From Firmicutes bacterium UBA1065 (GTDB taxonomy: Bacteria; Bacillota; Clostridia; Tissierellales; Sedimentibacteraceae): 5,096 nt of DNA. The stretch spans positions 1 to 5,096 of the forward strand of contig DCDC01000099.1 of the NCBI GenBank assembly GCA_002316225.1, given 5' to 3'. Shown here piece after piece: positions 1 through 5,096 of the stretch; position 1 is the stretch's first letter, and each line of letters begins with the position of its first letter. The notes beneath the pieces were generated by a model. That model was not told where the DNA came from. It did no database searches and worked only from the letters and a program-made list of their open reading frames with translations. The position numbers and the translations under genes are program-made.

Positions 1-417
1 GATGAAGGGTATGGCCACAAAGGCTATTACCTCCCTGAATACATTGGATAAAAAGGCAATGGTTCCAAGCTCCGATGATATGGGGGTTATTATAATGGCT
101 GACAGGGTATACCAGGACATACCCGAAGCTATGGCCAAAGCTCCAAAGATATTAAGGTCGAATATAAGGCTGCATATAAGACCTCCCGCCAGGCTGCCCA
201 ATATGGTTCCCGCGGGTACTATAAGGATCCTGAAACCTAAATTCCTTAAATTATTAAATATATTCCTGTTGCTTCCCAAATCTATACCTACAAAAAATAA
301 AAGGAGGCAGAGGCCCAGGTCCATCAATAAGCCGGTATTTTCATACAGCCAATCGGGTAGAGCAAATAAGCCTGCCAGGATACCCAGACCTAAGGCCATC
401 AATATATTTTTAGTCAT
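1..417 (-). CDS. lysO: LysO-family exporter, C-terminal half (partial)
   Basis: This frame is open from ATG at 417 to the left edge, giving 139 residues with the C-terminus cut off by the window. It is a hydrophobic membrane protein of the LysO type (Lys_export, formerly DUF340); E. coli LysO (YbjE) exports L-lysine across the inner membrane. Membrane segments are visible near residues 5–20, 29–45, 61–85, 89–111 and 127–139. Family-like motifs include FFVGIDLG (41–48), SGMSWYTLS (98–106), and an Asn-Val-Phe-Arg-Glu stretch near 125–129, matching the E. coli pattern of SGFGWYSLSG followed by a conserved Asn...Arg-Glu. E. coli LysO is one chain of about 300 residues; here the N-terminal part is a separate gene immediately upstream, and perhaps 60 residues lie off the left edge. 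The start is fixed by a GGGAGG ribosome site 5 bases upstream and by the 8-base overlap with the preceding gene. The family call is firm; lysine as the substrate is inferred from the family. Confidence 0.87.
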   Translation of the reverse strand, partial: MTKNILMALGLGILAGLFALPDWLYENTGLLMDLGLCLLLFFVGIDLGSNRNIFNNLRNLGFRILIVPAGTILGSLAGGLICSLIFDLNIFGALAIASGMSWYTLSAIIITPISSELGTIAFLSNVFREVIAFVAIPFI

Positions 418-718
418 TTTTGCCTCCCGTGATATTGGTGTCATATATGATTTTTTTCCTGCCTGCATAAACAAATAATATGCTCATGGATGCTGTAACT
501 AAAGCAAAGACGGCTGCCATTATCCCTATTTGACCCAAAGAGGCAAGGATTTGCTCATCGGTTCCGATTCGGACCCCCATGATAAAAATAAGTCCATACA
601 ATATTATTGTTTGTATTGAAGATATTTGTTTCATTAATTTTTCATGAATTTTTCCCCTGCTGCTCATGTGCCAGCCTACAGCCAGGATGCCAAAGTACAT
701 TATAACCCTTAAAGCCAT
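410..718 (-). CDS. lysO: LysO-family exporter, N-terminal half
   Basis: This is a complete 102-residue membrane protein with about three hydrophobic segments (residues 4–18, 35–52 and 61–86), followed by a short polar tail. It aligns by eye with the first third of E. coli LysO: a Val-Gly near the end of the first segment, a charged loop, then an LIFIMGVRIG stretch (43–52) corresponding to LILFFMGISLA. A basic Gly-Arg-Lys-Lys follows the third segment, consistent with a cytoplasmic end. It is too short to be a whole transporter, and the next gene supplies the remaining segments, so the two products presumably assemble as a heteromer. ATG at 718 is preceded by AGGAGG (728–723), which overlaps the stop of ligA. 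The gap to ligA is 8 bases, implying one transcript. Its own stop lies 8 bases inside the next gene. The split is not a fresh frameshift, because the second gene has its own well-placed ribosome site. Lysine export itself is inferred. Confidence 0.85.
   Translation of the reverse strand: MALRVIMYFGILAVGWHMSSRGKIHEKLMKQISSIQTIILYGLIFIMGVRIGTDEQILASLGQIGIMAAVFALVTASMSILFVYAGRKKIIYDTNITGGKND
423..428 (-). promoter_or_regulatory. ribosome binding site for lysO C-terminal half
   Basis: GGGAGG on the minus strand lies 5 bases before ATG 417–415. It sits inside the coding sequence of the upstream half, where it encodes part of Thr-Gly-Gly near residues 97–99. Ribosomes finishing the first half would terminate at TAA 412–410, next to this site, so translational coupling of the two halves is likely. 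Confidence 0.75.
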
Positions 719-722
719 GGTG

Positions 723-728
723 CCTCCT
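723..728 (-). promoter_or_regulatory. ribosome binding site for lysO N-terminal half
   Basis: A perfect AGGAGG on the minus strand lies 4 bases before ATG 718–716. Its first two bases (728–727) are the last two of the ligA TAG stop codon (729–727). Termination of ligA and initiation of the next gene therefore occur at nearly the same place. This supports the ATG at 718 as the start. Confidence 0.75.
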
Positions 729-2697
729 AATCGTTATTGCCTTTATTCAGCATTTGAAGGAATTGTTCTTCCGTTATGATTTCTATTCCCAATTCCTTTG
801 CTTTTTTGTTCTTGCTTGAAGAGGATGAAATATCGTTATTTATCAAATAGGTTGTTTTTGAAGTGACTGATGATGCCACCTTGCCCCCTCGCTCTTCTAT
901 CACGGCTTTTAATTCATCCCTGTTTTTAAAATGCTCCACAGTTCCTGTGATTACAAAAACATGGTTTTTGAAGATCTGTTCCGATGCTGTCTTAGAGCTT
1001 GCTTCAATTTCAACTTCCTTAAGTACATCTGCAACAATGGCCCTATTTTTTTCATCACTGAAAAATTTAACGTAATTGTTGGCCATCACATCGCCAATAC
1101 CGCCTATTTGAATCAAGTCTTCATATGTGGCCTTCTGGATTTTCTCCCAGTCATCACCGAACTTTCTGCTTATCAGTTTGGCATTTGACAAACCTATATT
1201 GGCGATTCCAAAGCTGTACAAAAGCCTTGCGGCAGTGGTTTTTCTTGCCTTATTAACTGAAGAAACCAGGTTGTTGAAGGATTTTTCGCCAAATCCCTCC
1301 ATCTTGGTGATTATATCCTTGTGTTTTTCCAGGTGGAAAATATCGGCTAATTCTTTAACCAATCCCTTTGCAATCAATTTTTCAATGGTAGCTTCGGATA
1401 GTCCCCTGATATTCAAGGCGTCCCTGCTCACAAAATGGGTGAAGGATTTTATTTGCTTGGCCAGGCATTCATCATTGATGCAGTGGAGGGTCTTGATGTC
1501 ATTGTCGCTTTTAATGACAGTTTGGCCCCCGCATACGGGACAATATTTTGGTACCTCAATATTGCTGCTCCTGGTTAAATTGTCTGAAATTTGAGGAATT
1601 ATCATGTTTGCCTTATACACCTTGATCCTGTCCCCAATTCCCAGCTCCAAATCTTCCATGATGCTGATATTGTGAACGCTGGCACGGCTCACGGTGGTTC
1701 CTTCAAGGTCAACGGGTTCAAAGACTGCAATGGGATTAATCAGCCCGGTCCTGGAGGCGGACCATTCGATTTCCAAAAGGGTGGTCTCCCTGATTTCGTC
1801 CCTCCATTTAAAGGCAATGGAATCCCTCGGAAACTTGGCGGTTGTTCCCAATGATTCCCCGTATTCTATATCGTCATAGGTCAGGACCAATCCGTCAGAA
1901 GGAAGGTCATTGTCCTGAATCTTGTCTTCAAACCATTTTACGGTATCTTCTATATTTTCTCTATCAACCTTTTTAAACTCAACAATGCTGAATCCCTGGT
2001 TTTTAAGCCAGATAAGCTGCTCAATCCTGGAGTTTTTAAAATCAACATCATCGGCCCTTACCACCGAAAATGCATAAAAGCCTACCTTTCTTTCTGCCGT
2101 TATCTTGTTGTTGAGCTGCCTTACGGACCCGGAGCAAAGATTCCTGGGGTTTTTATACTTGCCTGCCGCTTCCGGCATGGTCTCGTTTATTTTATAAAAA
2201 TCCGAATAACTTATAACCGCTTCTCCCCTCAAGACCAAACTCCCTTTATAGGGAATGCTGACGGGGATATTGGTAAATACCCTTGCATTGTTGGTAACTA
2301 CTTCTCCAACCTCACCGTTGCCCCTGGTTACAGCCTTGGCAAGACTTCCTCCTTCATAGGTCATGACGATTGTGAGGCCGTCCAGCTTCCATGAAAGGAC
2401 ACCGGTTTTTTCTCCCAGCCATTCCTTTAAATCTGAAACTTCCTTGGTTTTATCCAGTGAAAGCATGGCTTTCTCGTGCCTTTCCTGGGGCAGGTTTGAC
2501 AAGAGCTCGTATCCCACACGAATGGTGGGGCTGTTAGACAATACTATTCCTGTTTCTTCCTCTAATTTTTTGAGCTCGTCATAGAGCTTGTCGTATTCAT
2601 AGTTGGACATTATCTCCCGGTCTTCCTGGTAATAGGCCTTGTTGGCTTCATTTAAAAGCCTTATTTTTTCTTTCATTAAAAGAAGTTTATCTTCCAT
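727..2697 (-). CDS. ligA: NAD-dependent DNA ligase LigA, divergent form
   Basis: The 656-residue protein is close to the usual 660–670 for bacterial LigA, which uses NAD+ to seal nicks in replication, repair and recombination. Domains in order: Ia NMN-binding helices (about 1–65, with Tyr22, Tyr23, Tyr35, Asp36); adenylation domain (about 66–300) with catalytic Lys104 in WKLDG, Arg125, Glu159 in LRGE, Asp268 and Lys297 in AFKW; OB fold (about 305–380, RTGLINPIAVFEPV and VSRASVHN); zinc finger with Cys386, 389, 406 and 411; helix-hairpin-helix region (about 420–560); and a C-terminal BRCT domain (about 574–652). Three pocket positions differ from E. coli LigA: Asn32 for Asp32, Ser102 for Glu113, Thr273 for Lys290. 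The domain set is complete with no frameshift, so this looks like a functional subfamily rather than a decayed gene. It follows pcrA by 12 bases. The start at 2697 has an AGGA site (2705–2702) 4 bases upstream; Met8 is a possible but less likely alternative. Confidence 0.95.
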   Translation of the reverse strand: MEDKLLLMKEKIRLLNEANKAYYQEDREIMSNYEYDKLYDELKKLEEETGIVLSNSPTIRVGYELLSNLPQERHEKAMLSLDKTKEVSDLKEWLGEKTGVLSWKLDGLTIVMTYEGGSLAKAVTRGNGEVGEVVTNNARVFTNIPVSIPYKGSLVLRGEAVISYSDFYKINETMPEAAGKYKNPRNLCSGSVRQLNNKITAERKVGFYAFSVVRADDVDFKNSRIEQLIWLKNQGFSIVEFKKVDRENIEDTVKWFEDKIQDNDLPSDGLVLTYDDIEYGESLGTTAKFPRDSIAFKWRDEIRETTLLEIEWSASRTGLINPIAVFEPVDLEGTTVSRASVHNISIMEDLELGIGDRIKVYKANMIIPQISDNLTRSSNIEVPKYCPVCGGQTVIKSDNDIKTLHCINDECLAKQIKSFTHFVSRDALNIRGLSEATIEKLIAKGLVKELADIFHLEKHKDIITKMEGFGEKSFNNLVSSVNKARKTTAARLLYSFGIANIGLSNAKLISRKFGDDWEKIQKATYEDLIQIGGIGDVMANNYVKFFSDEKNRAIVADVLKEVEIEASSKTASEQIFKNHVFVITGTVEHFKNRDELKAVIEERGGKVASSVTSKTTYLINNDISSSSSKNKKAKELGIEIITEEQFLQMLNKGNND

Positions 2698-2701
2698 ACC
2701 A

Positions 2702-2709
2702 TCCTACCT
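2702..2709 (-). promoter_or_regulatory. ribosome binding site for ligA
   Basis: The 12-base gap between the pcrA stop (2712–2710) and ligA ATG (2697) reads AGGTAGGATGGT on the minus strand. The second AGG, read as AGGA at 2705–2702, is 4 bases before the ATG; the first AGG (2709–2707) is farther away. The match is weaker than those of the two lysO halves, so ligA probably relies partly on coupling to pcrA translation. Confidence 0.55.
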
Positions 2710-4905
2710 TTATAGTTTTTCGATTGGTGCATACTCCAGGTTAAGATTCCTGATGCCCTTGCTTTCAAAAGCTATTACTATTATATCATCTTTCAGCTGT
2801 ACTACGGTACCCTTTCCCCACAATTTATGCCATACCTTATCGCCAAGCTTAAAATCACTCTCTTTAAGCTTGGGTTTAACTTCATCCTTTTCTTGTGCCG
2901 GGTCCGCAAAAAATCCGGTTTTTCTTGCAACTCTATGCTCCAGTTGCTGAAGCTTCTTATTGCCGAAAGCAAGAGAATCGGATTCTTCTATGCACTCTTG
3001 GGGAATTTCGTCCAAGAATCTTGATTTCATCCTCATTTCATGGCTTCCGTATCGAATCCTGTCCCTTGCATGGGTCATGTAAAGCATTCTTTTGGCCCTT
3101 GTTATGGCAACATAGAAGAGCCTTCTTTCTTCTTCTATGTTGTCTTCCTCATCATTGTGTATGCTGGGAAACATGCCGTCCTCAAGGCCTGTTATAAAAA
3201 CAGTGTCAAATTCAAGGCCCTTGGCACTGTGAACCGTCATCAGGGTCACCACATCATTTGAGGCAGCAGTTTTATCCAGATCGGACAGCAATGAAATATG
3301 GACCAGAAAATCCTCCAAGGAGTTTTCCTCATATCTTTCTTCAAAGTCCTTGGCTGCCGACAAAAATTCGTCCACATTTTCCAGGCGGCTTCTTCCTTCA
3401 ACCGATGGGTCCTGAAGCAGCATGTCTTTTAGACCTGTGTCTTCAATCACATTTATTATGAACTGGCTTAAGGGCATTACATCCTTTTTAATCATCAGCA
3501 TTTCCATGACCGACACAAAGCTTTCGATACTTTTTGCAGCTGAAGGCTGAAGCCCTAACTTATCAAAGTCAAAACAAGCTTCAAATTTGGAAAGACCATT
3601 CTCCAGAGCATAGTTTGAAATTGCTTCCCTTGCCTTATCTCCTAACTTCCTTCTGGGTACATTAATAATCCTGTCGAAGCTCACGTCGTCCTTTTGATTA
3701 AGGATAAGCCTTAAATAAGCCATTATATCCTTGATTTCTTTTCTGTCATAAAATTTTACTCCCCCTACAATTTTATAGGGTATCCCTTCTCCTATCAAGC
3801 CTTCCTCCAAGGCCCTGGACTGGGCATTTGTTCTGTATAAAAGTGCAATTTGAGAGTAATCGATCTTGTTTTCCCTGTGCTCCCTGCGGATCAGGGCTGC
3901 AATGGTGAAGGCCTCATCCCTTTCATCGGCTGTTTCTATTATTCTTATCAGGTTGCCTTCATTTTGCTCAGTGTATAATTTTTTGCCCTTTCTTTGGCAA
4001 TTGTTTTTGATGACCTGGTTTGCTGCATTCAGAATCACGGCTGTTGACCGGTAGTTCCTTTCAAGCTTTACTATTTTTGCCCCCTTAAAGTCATTTTCAA
4101 AATTAAGGATGTTGGTGATGTCAGCCCCTCTCCAGCCGTAAATGGACTGGTCCTCATCTCCTACCACAAATACATTGCTGGAGCCGTCTTTCTTCCTGCC
4201 TAAGAGTATTATGAGCTTATATTGGGCATTATTGGTATCCTGGTATTCATCCACAAGTATATATTTAAATTTATCCTGGTAGAAGTTCAAAACATCTTCA
4301 TTCTTTTCAAAAAGCTCCAGGGTTTTTATTATTAAATCATCAAAATCCAAGGCATTGGAAGCCTTAAGCTTTTTTTCGTAAAGGGCATAAATCTCCCCCT
4401 TGTTCCTGTTTATATAATTTGAATAATTTTCGTTTATATACTTGTCGGGAGAATTCCGCCTGTTTTTTTCATTGCTTATAAACTCTTTGATACTGCTTTG
4501 ACTGTAATACTTGGGGTCTAGATCCAATTCCTTTATGCAGTCTTTTATTAAGGTCTTCTGGTCATCATCGTCATAAATAATGAAATTTTTATCGTATCCT
4601 ATCCTGTCAATAAACCTTCTCAATATGCGAACACAGATGGAATGGAAGGTCCCTATCCACATCCTGTCTATGGGATAGTCTATCAGGTTTGATATTCTAT
4701 CCTTCATTTCATTCGCTGCTTTATTGGTAAAGGTTATGGCAAGAACTTCCCAAGGCTTGGCTTTTCCCGATTCAATCAAATAGGCCGTACGGTGGGTAAG
4801 AACTTTTGTTTTCCCCGTACCCGCTCCTGCTATAACTAAAATGGGCCCCTGGTCATGGGATGCTGCTTCTCTTTGTTTGTCATTCAATGAATTAAGTATA
4901 TCCAT
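2710..4905 (-). CDS. pcrA: ATP-dependent DNA helicase PcrA (UvrD/Rep family)
   Basis: The 731-residue protein is near the length of B. subtilis PcrA (about 739). This superfamily 1A 3'-5' helicase acts in repair, in removing recombinase from DNA, in resolving replication–transcription conflicts and in rolling-circle replication. All motifs are present in order: Q motif LNDKQREA (7–14); Walker A AGAGTGKT (26–33, Lys32; Thr30 where many homologues have Ser); Ia ITFTNKAANEM (57–67); GTFHS (85–89); Walker B VDEYQD (218–223); III GDEDQSIYGWRGA (249–261); IV ERNYRS (282–287); V TVHSAKGLEFD (557–567); VI LFYVAITRAK (596–605, with the likely arginine finger Arg603). The 2B region lies between motifs IV and V. 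After a charged linker (about 640–683), residues 684–731 (KLGDKVWHKLWGKGTV...NLNLEYAPI) form a Tudor-like domain, which in PcrA/UvrD binds RNA polymerase. ATG at 4905 follows AGGAG, and the protein starts directly at the expected Q motif. It is the first gene of the operon, with a promoter just upstream. Confidence 0.97.
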   Translation of the reverse strand: MDILNSLNDKQREAASHDQGPILVIAGAGTGKTKVLTHRTAYLIESGKAKPWEVLAITFTNKAANEMKDRISNLIDYPIDRMWIGTFHSICVRILRRFIDRIGYDKNFIIYDDDDQKTLIKDCIKELDLDPKYYSQSSIKEFISNEKNRRNSPDKYINENYSNYINRNKGEIYALYEKKLKASNALDFDDLIIKTLELFEKNEDVLNFYQDKFKYILVDEYQDTNNAQYKLIILLGRKKDGSSNVFVVGDEDQSIYGWRGADITNILNFENDFKGAKIVKLERNYRSTAVILNAANQVIKNNCQRKGKKLYTEQNEGNLIRIIETADERDEAFTIAALIRREHRENKIDYSQIALLYRTNAQSRALEEGLIGEGIPYKIVGGVKFYDRKEIKDIMAYLRLILNQKDDVSFDRIINVPRRKLGDKAREAISNYALENGLSKFEACFDFDKLGLQPSAAKSIESFVSVMEMLMIKKDVMPLSQFIINVIEDTGLKDMLLQDPSVEGRSRLENVDEFLSAAKDFEERYEENSLEDFLVHISLLSDLDKTAASNDVVTLMTVHSAKGLEFDTVFITGLEDGMFPSIHNDEEDNIEEERRLFYVAITRAKRMLYMTHARDRIRYGSHEMRMKSRFLDEIPQECIEESDSLAFGNKKLQQLEHRVARKTGFFADPAQEKDEVKPKLKESDFKLGDKVWHKLWGKGTVVQLKDDIIVIAFESKGIRNLNLEYAPIEKL

Positions 4906-4909
4906 ATTT

Positions 4910-4914
4910 CTCCT
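4910..4914 (-). promoter_or_regulatory. ribosome binding site for pcrA
   Basis: AGGAG on the minus strand lies 4 bases upstream of ATG 4905–4903. It fixes the start. No other in-frame ATG lies between it and the helicase Q motif. Confidence 0.7.
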
Positions 4915-4933
4915 ATCCGGGGTTTTTCCTTTT

Positions 4934-4962
4934 ATTATATCACAGTCAATTCCCGGTCACAA
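4934..4962 (-). promoter_or_regulatory. sigma-A-type extended -10 promoter for pcrA-ligA-lysO
   Basis: On the minus strand a perfect TATAAT (4939–4934) is preceded by TGA, making an extended -10 (TGnTATAAT). A TTGTGA -35 (4962–4957, 4 of 6 consensus positions) is spaced by exactly 17 bases. The predicted start is near 4927 (an A), giving a short leader of about 22 bases that contains the pcrA ribosome site and leaves no room for a riboswitch. It is the only strong promoter I see for the minus-strand operon. The start site is inferred. Confidence 0.75.
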
Positions 4963-4980
4963 GTTTCAGATTTATTAGTT

Positions 4981-5001
4981 TTTATGCATAAATATGTTTA
5001 T
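4981..5001. repeat. palindrome, possible operator
   Basis: TTTATGCATAAA (4981–4992) is a perfect 12-base palindrome. Its right arm ATAAA pairs again with TTTAT at 4997–5001 across TATG, giving three alternating half-sites. It lies between the -35 elements of two opposed promoters, where a dimeric regulator could act on both. It is too AT-rich for a stable hairpin and has no U-tract, so a protein site is more plausible than a terminator. In such AT-rich DNA a chance palindrome of this size is quite possible. Confidence 0.35.
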
Positions 5002-5029
5002 TGCAAATAATTTTAGGTATAAGTATATT
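5001..5029 (+). promoter_or_regulatory. possible divergent promoter, plus strand
   Basis: TTGCAA (5001–5006, 4 of 6) and TATATT (5024–5029, 5 of 6) are separated by 17 bases on the plus strand. The predicted start is near 5036, pointing at whatever lies right of the window. AAGGAGAG at the extreme right edge (5089–5096) would fit as its ribosome site. The surrounding AT richness raises the risk of a chance match. Confidence 0.4.
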
Positions 5030-5088
5030 AAGCAGAATATATATTGATCCGGCGCCACTTGTCCTGTCTTAGTGGTACATGAGTGATT

Positions 5089-5096
5089 AAGGAGAG
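5089..5096 (+). promoter_or_regulatory. possible ribosome binding site of a gene beyond the right edge
   Basis: AAGGAGAG on the plus strand ends exactly at the window edge, about 53 bases after the predicted plus-strand transcription start. If an ATG, GTG or TTG follows 5–9 bases on, a gene divergent from pcrA begins there. No coding sequence for it is visible here. Confidence 0.35.

Noticed and set aside
2..478. 158-codon open frame on the plus strand
   Set aside because: It lies antisense to both LysO halves, whose membrane segments and family motifs are clear. Its translation is rich in Lys, Arg and Pro with no recognisable domain, as expected for the complement of hydrophobic codons.
1127..1594. 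155-codon open frame on the plus strand
   Set aside because: It is antisense to the zinc finger and helix-hairpin-helix part of ligA. It has no convincing ribosome site and no family resemblance.
4944..4949. TTGACT on the minus strand as a -35 element
   Set aside because: It is a good hexamer but only 4 bases from the TATAAT. Seventeen bases downstream there is no -10-like sequence. TTGTGA at 4962–4957 has the correct spacing.
5055..5075. Inverted repeat CCACT...AGTGG as a terminator
   Set aside because: The stem is only five base pairs around an 11-base loop and has no T-tract on either side, so it does not look like an intrinsic terminator.
5071..5078. AGTGGTAC, resembling part of the T-box leader motif
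   Set aside because: It lacks the following CCGCG-type bases, the specifier stem and a terminator. The predicted leader before it is only about 35 bases, far too short for a T-box.
5031..5096. 22-codon open minus-strand stretch ending at TAA 5030–5028, possibly the tail of an upstream gene
   Set aside because: A run this short is open by chance about a third of the time. A second minus-strand frame is open over the same bases, and I recognise no protein family in either.

Overview
The window reads as a Gram-positive, low-to-moderate GC Firmicute of clostridial type. The grounds are the pcrA–ligA gene pair (a Firmicutes arrangement), strong AGGAGG-type ribosome binding sites, tight gene packing, and a housekeeping-type extended -10 promoter. 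No genus can be named from the sequence alone. The LigA variant resembles, from memory, a divergent form seen in anaerobic gut and sediment Clostridia.

All recognisable genes lie on the minus strand, so transcription runs from right to left. From the right edge: 4906–5096 is an AT-rich intergenic region. It holds a good promoter for the minus-strand genes, a palindrome, and a plausible plus-strand promoter that points at an unseen gene beyond the window. pcrA (4905–2710) encodes a complete UvrD/PcrA superfamily 1 helicase with a C-terminal Tudor-like domain. ligA (2697–727) follows after 12 bases and encodes a complete but divergent NAD-dependent DNA ligase. Next, 8 bases after ligA, comes a two-gene LysO-type exporter: a 102-residue N-terminal half (718–410), then the C-terminal half, which starts inside the last codons of the first (8-base overlap) and runs off the left edge at base 1.

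The four genes look like one operon: the gaps are 12 and 8 bases, then an overlap of 8, and no terminator is visible between them. PcrA and LigA are a natural functional pair, since the helicase clears or unwinds DNA during repair and replication and the ligase seals the resulting nicks. The lysine-exporter-like pair has no obvious link to DNA repair and is probably a genomic neighbour that shares the transcript.

I see no mobile element, CRISPR array, RNA gene or defence system here, and I do not think the window contains a new system. The points most worth checking are the substituted NAD+-pocket residues in LigA, the split and coupled LysO pair behind ligA, and the palindrome between two opposed promoters at the right end.
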